From Beroe forskalii (lineage: Eukaryota; Ctenophora; Nuda; Beroida; Beroidae), in contig WFMF01000052.1 in assembly GCA_011033025.1 (NCBI GenBank), positions 186,001-250,000 on the forward strand: a DNA stretch of 64,000 bases. Direction: 5' to 3'. How positions within the stretch are numbered: position 1 is the stretch's first letter; each line of letters starts with the position of its first letter. Below, one piece after another: positions 30,146 through 41,450 of this stretch. The notes below the pieces were generated by a model. The model was not told where the DNA came from and made no database searches. It saw only the letters and a program-made list of their open reading frames with translations. The translations under genes were made by a program, and so were the position numbers.

Positions 30146-31402
30146 TGTTATGATATTACTTTATATCTTTATTATCATGTAATAGATATTGTAATATGTA
30201 TCATTCCTTATAGGTCCTTATGTTATGAACTAGAACAGCTGTCTCACTTGTCCAAGACCACTCGAACAGATATCACAATATGGTGTCAGGAGTGGGATGT
30301 TTAAATCTAACTACTGAAAATGATTCACATAACCGAGTTATCCTGGAAGAACGCCAGATAAAATCAAAACAGTTTCATGATCGTCATGTTAGAAATGATA
30401 ATAGAACTAATTTTTGAGACAGGGTGATTTAGTTTTTGTACAAAAGATTCTAGTAAGGAAACTGGCAACCCGGCCAGATTGTGAACTCCAAGACTCGAAT
30501 CGGTCGTACCTGTTACAGAATGAGTCTGGCAATTTGGTAAACAGGAACAGACGCATGATTATTGCCGATAAGAGTAGTAATAAGTTGAATTATGATATTA
30601 ATTTACCAAATCCTGTTAACCAAGATGCTAACACTCCGACCGAACGACCAAAGATGATCTTACCATCATCTTTGCCGCCGTCGACGCCGCCCGTTCCTTT
30701 GCCGCCCGTCCGTCAGCCGCCCCTGTTCGCAGTTCGTCTAGAGTTCACAAGAAACCTGATTTCTATGGAAATCGGTAGCTCACTAGGAATCAAATGTACT
30801 ATGTTTTGTGGTAAGTTCGGTTTTTACCCGCGTGATTTGACTCTGTTTGCTATGTACCAAATGGGATTTTAAATAATTCATGAAAGTTGTTAATTATCCA
30901 TGCGAGACAGTTTTTTACCATTTTATGAGATATTATATGATTGCTGAATACAATATAATTGTATTTGAACTAGGCTGTTGTGAGATGATATTTCAGTTTA
31001 ATGTGTACTAGTTGATAAGATGACATTTCTATTATCTCGATTTACGATAAGAGAAAGACACGCACGATATTAGACTCTGGTACAATTGGCAATTTTAGTA
31101 TTAAACGGAAGCTGAGTTAAATTTTGTGTTCTAGCACAATGTAAATTGGCGCACGAACAGTTTTATTGTTATTGAATTGTAGGACTCGGGAGACGTTAAA
31201 AGTAGAGCCGCGCATCTCTGGCGTGAGTGTTTTGAAGTTAAAGGGAGATAAGGATATAGAAATCTTTTAGAAAATAAAGGTTGTTATGATATTACTTTAT
31301 ATCTTTATTATCATGTAATAGATATTTAATATATCATTCATGGTCCTTATGTTATGAACTAGACAGCTGTCTCACTTGTCCAAGACCACTAGAACAGATA
31401 TC
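30146..31402 (+). mobile_element. Ty3/Gypsy-type LTR retrotransposon fossil
   Basis: Two direct repeats of about 120-135 bp, at 30146-30277 and 31282-31402, begin TGTTATGATATTAC; the first ends in ACA and is followed by TGGTGTCAGGAGTGGGAT, which looks like a primer-binding site. Between them only a remnant of pol is recognisable, with a GDLVFVQ and a RSYLLQ...NRNRRMI section like the region after the integrase core of Ty3/Gypsy elements. The element is broken and most of gag-pol is absent; the number of breaks cannot be counted. It is inserted in a C run of a satellite unit. The LTRs are clearly similar but not identical, so it is not very young. Confidence 0.7.
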
Positions 31403-34015
31403 TAGCCCCCCCAAACTGATTAAAATTAGAAAATACTCTGACACAATTGGACTTGGGGAAAACTCTGTGTATAAATGCATCATTATTTGGTTCTAGTACA
31501 CTCCTGGAAGGCAGTCACATGGGAAGCAGTTTTCAGCCTTATTTTGGTCCTTGTGGACAATTTTTAAATTTACTTAAATTAAAACCTCAATTTCAAAACA
31601 AGGGGGGAGGGCGTTTTTTAAGGGAAAAGGGAAAAAATTTTGGGGGGGGCAGGCTTACTTGGGTTGGTTTAAATTATCCATTTTAGGCCAAAATTGGCGT
31701 TTTTAAGAGGCTGTACATCGTGAAAATGGCCGAAATTCAAAATTCTTAAAGCAGCATTTTCTTAGTTGGATCAAACTGTACTGACCTGCAAAAATTTCAT
31801 GAGTTAACTAGTAACTTTATTAATAGGACGACCCCCCGCCCCCCGAGATACTGATTAAAATTCAGAAAATACTCCGACACAATTGGACTTGGGGAAAACT
31901 CTGTGTATAAATGCATCATTATTTGGTTCTAGTACACTCCCTGGAAGGCAGTCACATGGGAAAAAGCATATTTCAGCCATATTTTTGGTTCTTGTGGACA
32001 ATTATAACCAAAGAAGTCCATTTTAGGCCAAAATGGCGTTTTAAGAGGCTGTACATCGTGAAAATGGCCGAAATTCAAAATTCTGAAAGCAGCATTTTCT
32101 TAGTTGGATCAAACTGTACTGACCTGCAAAATTTCATGAGTTAAATTGTAACTTTATTAACAGGAGGACCCCCCCCCCGAGATACTGATTAAAATTCAGA
32201 AAATACCCTGGCAGGAAATACTCTGGCAGGAAATTCAGGAAAACTCTGTGTATCAATTCACCATTATTTGGTTCTAGTAGACTCTCTGTAAGGCACTCAC
32301 ATGGGAAAAAGCATATTTCAGCCATATTTTTGGTCCTTGTGGACAATTATAACCAAAGAAGTCCATTTTAGGCCAAAAATGGCGTTTTTAAGAGGCTGTA
32401 CATCGTGAAAATGGCCGAAATTCAAAATTCTGCAAGCAGCATTTTCTTAGTTGGATCAAACTGTACTGACCTGCAAAATTTCATGAGTTAACTAGTAACT
32501 TTAGTAGGAGGACCCCCCCCGCCCCCCGAGATACTGATTAAAATTCAGAAAATACTCCGACACAATTGGACTTGGGGGAAAACTCTGTGTATGAATTCAT
32601 CATTATTTGGTTCTAATACACTCTCTGGAAGGCAGTCACATGGGAAAAAGCATATTTCAGCCATATTTTTGGTCCTAGTGGACAATTATAACCAAAGAAG
32701 TCCATTTTAGGCCAAAAAATGGCGTTTTTAAGAGGTTGTACATCGTGAAAATGGCCGAAATTCAAAATTCTGAAAGCAGCATTTTCTTAGTTGGATCAAA
32801 CTGTACTGACCTGCAAAATTTCATGAGTTAACTAGTAACTTTATTAATAGAAGGACCCCCCCGCCAGATACTGATTAATATTCAGAAAATACTCCGACAC
32901 AATTGGACTTGGGGAAAACTCTGTGTATAAATGCATCATTATTTGGTTCTAGTACACTCCCTGGAAGGCAGTCACATGGGAAAAAGCAGTTTTCAGCCTT
33001 ATTTTTGGTCCTTGTGGACAATTATAGACAAAGAAGTCCATTTTAAGCCAAAAATGGCGTTTTTCAGAGGCTGTAAATCGTGAAAATGGCCGAAATTCAA
33101 AATTCTGAAAGCAGCATTTTCTTAGTTGGATCAAACTGTACTGACCTGCAAAACTTTCATGAGTTAACTAGTAACTTTATTAACAGGACGACCCCCCCGC
33201 CCCCGAGATACTGATTAAAATTCAGAAAATACTCCGACACAATTGGACTTGGGGAAAACTCTGTGTATAAATGCATCATTATTTGGTTCTAGTACACTCC
33301 CTGGAAGGCAGTCACATGGGAAAAAAGCATATTTCAGCCATTTTTTGGTTCTGTGGACAATTATAACCAAAGAAGTCCATTTTAGGCCAAAAATGGCGTT
33401 TTTAAGAGGCTGTACATCGTGAAAATGGCCGAAATTCAAAATTCTGAAAGCAGCATTTTCTTAGTTGGATCAAACTGTACTGACCTGCAAAATTTCATGA
33501 GTTAACTAGTAACTTTAGTAGGAGACCCCCCCCCCGAGATACTGATTAAAATTCAGAAAATACTCTGACACAATTGGACTTGGGGAAAACTCTGTGTATA
33601 AATGCATCATTATTTGGTTCTAGTACACTCCCTGGAAGGCAGTCACATGGGAAAAAGCAGTTTTCAGCCTTATTTTTGGTCCTTGTGGACAATTATAGAC
33701 AAAGAAGTCCATTTTAGGCCGAAAATGGGGTTTTTAAGAGGCTGTAAATCGTGAAAATGGCCGAAATGCAAAATTCTGAAAGCAGCATTTTCTTAGTTGG
33801 ATCAAACTGTACTGACCTGCAAAATTTCATGAGTTAACTAGTAACTTTATTAACAGGACGACCCCCCCCCCCCCCCCGAGATACTGATTAAAATTCAGAA
33901 AATACTCCGACACAATTGGACTTGGGGAAAACTCTGTGTATAAATGCATCATTATTTGGTTCTAGTACACTCCCTGGAAGGCAGTCACATGGGAAAAAGC
34001 ATATTTCAGCCATAT
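31403..34015 (-). repeat. 330-bp satellite, block B1
   Basis: About eight inverted units. Near 31560-31680 one unit has an anomalous G-rich patch. Many units here carry variants typical of this block: AAGCATATTTCAGCCATA instead of AAGCAGTTTTCAGCCTTA, TATAACCAAAGAAG instead of TATAGACAAAGAAG, and TACTCCGACAC. One unit (32201) has an internal duplication, CCTGGCAGGAAATACTC, with TGGCAGGAAATTCAGG. Confidence 0.95.
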
Positions 34016-34922
34016 TTTTTCCCTCCCCAACGCCTTTTTGTCTTACAAAAAGGCATTGAAGAGGGTTAGCAGAGATCGTGGTTCGGGAAGATGATAAATA
34101 GGATCTGTGTATAGCAGGTCCAGATTTGCAATACAACTACTGTAATTTCTGAAAAGTGCCCGGAAAATGGTTGTGGTGTAAAAACGTCATAAAAGTGGTG
34201 TAAAAACGTCATAAAAGTGGCGTAAAAACGTCATAAAAGTGGCGTAAAAACGTCATACAGACGAGTCTCCTAGCAACTCTTACATTTGCGCGCGCACAAC
34301 ACGCGCGCGCAAACGCTTGCGGAGATCATGTATTGTTGATGAATGTTCGTGCGCGGCGCAGCATGAGTCAAAATATGTCAAAGTGCGCCGCAGTATGCAA
34401 CTAGTAACGATTACAGTGGAATGAATGAGGTAGAGCGTCCATTTTCCAAGAGCTGTTCATTGAGAAGGCAAACATCAAAGTTTTCGTCAAATTGAAATAA
34501 TTGTTTTTTCTTCAATCAAGTTGAAGTGCGAAGGTTCTGCACTTACGCCGCGCACTTGAGCTCCTTGCAGCGTGCGCAGGGCCGTCTGAAAAGTTTGACA
34601 GGGTAATAAATCAATTAACTGTTCGACTAATGTCAATCTTTTATACATCAACCCATGTTAATATTTAGCGTTATAGTGATACAGATACGAGAATATTGGG
34701 ATCTTTTACACTTAAGCCTTTTTGCAATTAATGCAACAGTATAACTACGCGCCGTTAGATTGGCTTAGATTATACTCTTACTAGGAGTAGGAGAGCCTGC
34801 ACGTGTTGTATCATGATACTAATTCAACCTCAATTTCAAGCACCACGGGGGAGGGAAATTAAGCGCCTGCATACGGGAAAAAGGGACAAACAAGAGTTGT
34901 GCCTGCAGGCGCAATTCTTGTT
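34016..34922 (-). mobile_element. element family E, copy 3, inverted, in a satellite unit
   Basis: Starts with the inverted right end (TCCCTCCCCAACGCC, hairpin CCTTTTTGTCTTACAAAAAGG) and finishes with the inverted left end (GAAATTAAGCGCCTGC, CAGGCGCAATTCTTGT). It interrupts the satellite between CAGCCATATTTT and GGTCCTTGTGGAC, the same point as copy 2, and has the same orientation relative to the satellite unit. The interior is unlike copy 2: it holds a 22-bp tandem repeat and a GCGCGCGC hairpin region near 34285-34315. Confidence 0.65.
34172..34258 (+). repeat. 22-bp tandem repeat
   Basis: Four copies of GTGGYGTAAAAACGTCATAAAA inside element E copy 3. Each has a TGACG-type (ACGTCA) core, the half or full CRE-like word, but no promoter is otherwise suggested. 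Confidence 0.85.
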
Positions 34923-37900
34923 GGTCCTTGTGGACAATTATAACCAAAGAAGTCCATTTTTAGGCCAAAATTGGCGTTTTTAAGAGGCTGTACATCGTGA
35001 AAATGGCCGAAATTCAAAATTCTGAAAGCAGCATTTTCTTAGTTGGATCAAACTGTACTGACCTGCAAAATTTCATGAGTTAACTAGTAACTTTATTAAC
35101 AGGACGACCCCCCCCGCCCCCCGAGATACTGATTAAAATTCAGAAAATACTCCGACACAATTGGACTTGGGGAAAACTCTGTGTATAAATGCATCATTAT
35201 TTGGTTCTAGTACACTCCTGGAAGGCAGTCACATGGGAAAAGCATATTTCAGCCATTTTTGGTTCTTGTGGACAATTATAACCAAAGAAGTCCATTTTTA
35301 GGCCAAAATGGCGTTTTTAAGAGGCTGTACATCGTGAAATGGCCGAAATTCAAAATTCTGAAAGCAGCATTTTCTGAAAACATAGTTGGATCAAACTGTA
35401 CTGACCTGCAAAATTTCTCATGAGTTAAATTGTAACTTTATTAACAGGAGGACCCCCCCCCGAGATACTGATTAAAATTCAGAAAATACCCTGGCAGGAA
35501 ATACTCTGGCAGGAAATTCAGGAAAACTCTGTGTATGAATTCATCATTATTTGGTTCTAGTAGACTCTCTGTAAGGCACTCACATGGGAAAAAGCATATT
35601 TCAGCCATATTTTTGGTCCTTGTGGACAATTATAGTCAAAGAAGTCCATTTTAGGCCAAAAATGGCGTTTTTAAGAGGCTGTACATCGTGAAAATGGCCG
35701 AAATTCAAAATTCTGCAAGCAGCATTTTCTTAGTTGGATCAAACTGTACTGACCTGCAAAATTTCATGAGTTAACTAGTAACTTTAGTAGGAGGACCCCC
35801 CCCCCCCCCCGAGATACTGATTAAAATTCAGAAAATACTCCGACACAATTGGACTTGGGGGAAAACTCTGTGTATGAATTCATCATTATTTGGTTCTAAT
35901 ACACTCTCTGGAAGGCAGTCACATGGGAAAAAGCATATTTCAGCCTTATTTTTGGTCCTAGTGGACAATTATAACCAAAGAAGTCCATTATAGGCCAAAA
36001 ATGGCGTTTTTAAGAGGCTGTACATCGTGAAAATGGCCGAAATTCAAAATTCTGAAAGCAGCATTTTCTTAGTTGGATCAAACTGTACTGACCTGCAAAA
36101 TTTCATGAGTTAACTAGTAACTTTATTAACAGGAGGACCCCCCCCCGAGATACTGATTAAAATTCAGAAAATACTCCGACACAATTGGACTTGGGGAAAA
36201 CTCTGTGTTTGAATTCATCATTATTTGGTTCTAGTACACTCCCTGGAAGGCAGTCACATGGGAAAAAGCAGTTTTCAGCCTTATTTTTGGTCCTTGTGGA
36301 CAATTATAGACAAAGAAGTCCATTTTAGGCCAAAAATGGCGTTTTTCAGAGGCTGTACATCGTGAAAATGGCCGAAATTCAAAATTCTGAAAGCAGCATT
36401 TTCTTAGTTGGATCAAACTGTACTGACCTGCAAAATTTCATGAGTTAACTAGTAACTTTATTAACAGGACGACCCCCCCCCGCCCCCGAGATACTGATTA
36501 AAATTCAGAAAATACTCCGACACAATTGGACTTGGGGAAAACTCTGTGTATAAATGCATCATTATTTGGTTCTAGTACACTCCCTGGAAGGCAGTCACAT
36601 GGGAAAAAGCATATTTCAGCCATATTTTTGGTTCTTGTGGACAATTATAACCAAAGAAGTCCATTTTTAGGCCAAAAATGGCGTTTTTAAGAGGCTGTAC
36701 ATCGTGAAAATGGCCGAAATTCAAAATTCTGAAAGCAGCATTTTCTTAGTTGGATCAAACTGTACTGACCTGCAAAATTTCATGAGTTAACTAGTAACTT
36801 TAGTAGGAGGACCCCCCCCGCTTCCCCGAGATACTGATTAAAATTCAGAAAATACTCCGACACAATTGGACTTGGGGGAAAACTCTGTGTATGAATTCAT
36901 CATTATTTGGTTCTAGTACACTCCCTGGAAGGCAGTCACATGGGAAAAAGCATATTTCAGCCATATTTTTGGTCCTAGTGGACAATTATAACCAAAGAAG
37001 TCCATTTTAGGCCAAAAATGGCGTTTTTAAGAGGTTGTACATCGTGAAAATGGCCGAAATTCAAAATTCTGAAAGCAGCATTTTCTTAGTTGGATCAAAC
37101 TGTACTGACCTGCAAAATTTCATGAGTTAACTAGTAACTTTATTAATAGGAGGACCCCCCCCCGCCAGATACTGATTAAAATTCAGAAAATACTCCGACA
37201 CAATTGGACTTGGGGAAAACTCTGTGTATAAATGCATCATTATTTGGTTCTAGTACACTCTCTGGAAGGCAGTCACATGGGAAAAAGCAGTTTTCAGCCT
37301 TATTTTTGGTCCTTGTGGACAATTATAACCAAAGAAGTCCATTTAGGCCAAAAATAGGGTTTTTGAGAGGCTGTAAATCGTGAAAAAGCCGAAATTAAAA
37401 ATTCTGAAAGCAGCATTTTCTTAGTTGGATCAAACTGTACTGACCTGCAAAATTTCATGAGTTAACTAGTAACTTTATTAACAGGAGGACCCCCCCCCCC
37501 GAGAAACTGATTAAAATTCAGAAAATACTCTGACAAAATTGGACTTGGGGAAAACTCTGTGTATAAATGCATCATTATTTGGTTCTAGTACACTCCCTGG
37601 AAGGCAGTCACATGGGAAAAAGCAGTTTTCAGCCTTATTTTTGGTCCTTGTGGACAATTATAGACAAAGAAGTCCATTTTAGGCCAAAATGGCGTTTTCA
37701 GAGGCTGTAAATCGTGAAAATGGCCGAAATTCAAAATTCTGAAAGCAGCATTTTCTTAGTTGGATCAAACTGTACTGACCTACAAAATTTCAAGAGTTAA
37801 CTAGTAACTTTAGTAGGACGACCCCCCCCCCCGAGATACTGATTAAAATTCAGAAAATACTCTGACACAATTGGACTTGAGGAAAACTCTGTGTATGAAT

Positions 37901-38990
37901 TCATCATTATTTGGTTCTAGTACACTCTCTGGAAGGCAGTCACATGGGAAAAAGCATATTTCAGCCATATTTTTGGTCCTAGTTGACAATTATAACCAAA
38001 GAAGTCCATTTAGGCCAAAAATAGGGTTTATGAGAGGCTGTAAATCGTGAAAATGGCCGAAATTCAAAATTCTGAAAGCAGCTATTTCTTAGTTGGATCA
38101 AACTGTACTGACCTGCAAAATTTCATGAGTTAACTAGTAACTTTATTAACAGGAGGACCCCCCCCCCCCCTGAGAAACTGATTAAAATTCAGAAAATACT
38201 CTGACACAATTGGACTTGGGGAAAACTCTGTGTATAAATGCATCATTATTTGGTTCTAGTACACTCCCTGGAAGGCAGTCACATGGGAAAAAGCAGTTTT
38301 CAGCCTTATTTTTGGTCCTAGTGGACAATTATAACCAAAGAAGTCCATTTTAGGCCAAAAAATGGCGTTTTTAAGAGGCTGTACATCGTGAAAATGGCCG
38401 AAATTCAAAATTCTGAAAGCAGCATTTTCTTAGTTGGATCAAACTGTACTGACCTGCAAAATTTCAAGAGTTAACTAGTAACTTTAGTAGGACGACCCCC
38501 CCCCGAGATACTGATTAAAATTCAGAAAATACTCCCCCGACACAATTGGACTTGAGGAAAACTCTGTGTATAAATGCATCATTATTTGGTTCTAGTACAC
38601 TCCCTGGAAGGCAGTCACATGGGAAAAAGCAGTTTTCAGCCTTATTTTTGGTCCTTGTGGACAATTATAGACAAAAAAAGTCCATTTTAGGCCAAAATGG
38701 CGTTTTTCAGAGGCTGTACATCGTGAAAATGGCCGAAATTCAAAATTCTGAAAGCAGCATTTCTTAGTTGGATCAAACTGTACTGACCTGCAAAATTTCA
38801 TGAGTTAACTAGTAACTTTAGTAGGACGACCCCCCCCCCCTGAGATACTGATTAAAATTCAGAAAATACTCTGACACAATTGGACTTGAGGAAAACTCTG
38901 TGTATGAATTCATCATTATTTGGTTCTAGTACACTCTCTGTAAGGCACTCACATGGGAAAAAGCATATTTCAGCCATATTTTTGGTCCTA
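34923..38990 (-). repeat. 330-bp satellite, block B2
   Basis: About twelve inverted units of the same variants as block B1. The CCTGGCAGG-duplicated unit recurs at 35484, 3283 bp after its match at 32201, and the next units also match in order. The block stops at GGTCCTAGT in the middle of a unit. Confidence 0.95.
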
Positions 38991-39700
38991 GTTCATCGAT
39001 AGCAGCCAGAATGCAAGTTGGCCATTTTTGACACTTAAAGGCTTCTGTGCAGTGAAAGAGGCATCCCAGATGGTTGGAAACAGTCTTATATGAAAGAACT
39101 CATTGATATCTATCATTTGCAACAAAATTATCAAAATCCGACCTTGCGTTGAGATTTTATGAGGTTAAAACCACCTAAAAAGTCGCTTTCGATTTGTAAG
39201 CATCACGACTCGATTTTCCCTCACAAAAGAGCTCATAACTCAAAAACTAAAAAGAGATACAGCCTTGGGACCTATCTCAAAATTCGAGAAGACCCTCTTA
39301 CATAAAGAGTCTTCACTGGAAGGTCAAGTCCTTCGTGGCCCGGTTGAGGTTATCGAAGGAGAGGCGTTAATACTTATGGCAGCAGCATGTGTGGCATGTT
39401 TCCGGCCTCCTAAACCTCAATATCCAACACAGAAGAAGAAACCAATCCTACACCAAACTGTAGTACCCATGGCTGCTACAAGTTGACATGGATAGATCCT
39501 GGCTACCTGCTTTACTTTTCCGTGGTCTGGTCAAAGGGGTGTGCCTGGCCTTGTATATCTGTCTCATTATTCCCCAGAGGGAGAGGGCTGACCTGAGTTG
39601 TTGTCTACCAACTTGTGTACCCATGTGGCTACAAAGTTGGTGGCGTCGTCCTACCTCTTTTATGTTGTCCCTCAGGGGTTAATCTTAGGCCCGTTTTCCG
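38991..39700. other. non-satellite island, no gene identified
   Basis: Begins TCATCGATAGCAGCCAGAAT and has no satellite similarity. Open frames of 60-89 codons on the + strand (39265-39486, 39488-39682 and 39598-39867) contain no recognisable domain and no clear splice structure. CTGCTACAAGTTG and GGCTACAAAGTTGG words recur, suggesting that this is an older repeat. Confidence 0.4.
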
Positions 39701-40880
39701 AAAACCGGGTTTTCGGATGTCGCGACACAAATTTAGCCTCAAGACCACAACAGAAGCCAATGAAAACATATTTTTGTTACCAAGATGAAGCTGAAACTGT
39801 CAAGGATCACCTCAAACCAAAATTTTACAATGGGATGAATTTGTGTGGCTCTCAGGAGAGGGGTTAAGCGATGTCCTCCGGGAATTTCATCGTAAAATTT
39901 GGCCTTGTTTTTGCCTCAAATGAACAACGCCAAGGTCAAAAAACTCCCAACTTTGAACCAAGGAGAGTATATTCTGACCTCTTGATTAAGATTACATTTC
40001 TTTAAGAGGACGGAAGCACCTCCATGAGGTTAAAAATAGCTAAAACTTCATAAAATCCAGGTTTTCAGATGTATGGCACAGTTTTAGCCTCAAGACAGCA
40101 ACAAAAAGCCAATGAAAACAGATTCTTGATGGCAAAATGAAGCTGAAACTGTCTAGGATCACCTCAAACCCAAATTTTTCACAATGGGATGGATTGGTGG
40201 CTCTCCAGGTGAGGTTAAGTGACTTCCTCCCGGGGATTTTATCAAAATTCAGGCCATTTTTAGCCTCAAATGGACAACTAGCAAGGTCAAAAACTCCCAA
40301 ATTTGACCAAGGAAGTATATTTTGACCTTTTGATTGAGACTGATAATTTTGGGAGGACTCAAACACTTCTTTGATGCTTGAAGTGGCTAAAAACAGTAAA
40401 ATCAGGTTTTTTTGAGATGTCGCGACAAAATTTAGCCTCAAAACAGCAACAAAAGCAAGTAAAGACATATTCTTGATACCAAAATGAAGCTGAAACTGTC
40501 TAAGATCACCTCAAATCAAAAATTTTACCAAAAGATTTGGGCAATCCGGTGAGGGGGCCTTCCTTTCCCCTTTTTTATAAAAATTATTTTTTGTTTGTCA
40601 AATCCAACAAGGTCAAAATCAAAATTTTACCAAAAGGTGGGTTTTACCCCCAGATCAAAAAAAATTTTGGGGGACTAAACACTTTCATTAAAAGCCAAAA
40701 GCCCATTAGGCATTTTGCTAAATCAGCCTCATATTTAACCTCACAGTTACAAATAAGGTAATATTGCAAAAAAGTTTTTTGGGCCCCCAGATGTCCAAAC
40801 AATTTTAGAAAAGATTTTTTAAACCTTTTTAAAAAAAGATCAAAAGCCAATGTCCTTTTTAATTCCCATCAAAGGACAAT
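39701..40880. repeat. second satellite, unit about 350 bp, three to four copies
   Basis: GATGTCGCGACACAAATTTAGCCTC..., AAGATGAAGCTGAAACTGTC and GGATCACCTCAAACC recur with starts near 39711, 40062 and 40407, with a badly degraded fourth near 40785. Unit length is about 345-351 bp. The sequence is unrelated to the main satellite. The last copy merges into the degraded sequence that precedes block C. Confidence 0.75.
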
Positions 40881-41450
40881 TAAACAAAAAAGTCCATTTA
40901 GCCAAAAAATAGTTTTATAGACAAACTGAAAATGGCCGAAAATTCAAAATTCTGAAAGCAGCTATTTTTAGTTGGAAAAATTCACCCAAAATTTCATGAT
41001 TTAAATAGTAACTTTATTCAGGGGGACCCCCCCCGAAACTGAAAAATTCAGAAAAACTTGACAAAAAGGGCTGGGGGAAAACCCGTGTATAAATGCACAA
41101 AATTGCAGCACTCCCGGAACGGGCCCTGGAAAAAAACAGCAGCCTTATTTTTGGCCCCGGGAAATTTTAGACAAAGAAGTCCATTTTGGCCAAAATGGGT
41201 TTTTTAGAGGTGTACACGGAAATGGCCGAATTCAAAATTTGAAAACACCAGGGTAAACGACTGACCCCAAAAATTTTTTGAGTTAACTAGTAACCCTTAA
41301 GGGAGAACTTTAAAAATTTTCCCCAACAATTACCCTTTTTTTAAACAAAAATTTTCCACTCCCGGGAAACCGAAAAAAATTTTTAAAATTTTTATAATTT
41401 CAAAAACCCTTTTTAAAAAAAGGGTTTTTAAAAGGAATGGGTAATCGTTT
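40881..41450 (-). repeat. degraded or poorly called satellite
   Basis: Satellite words (CAAAATTCTGAAAGCAGC, TAGTAACTTTATTC, TGTATAAATGCA) are recognisable but with many small losses and stretched A, T, G and C runs. It is either an eroded array edge or low-quality consensus. Confidence 0.7.
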
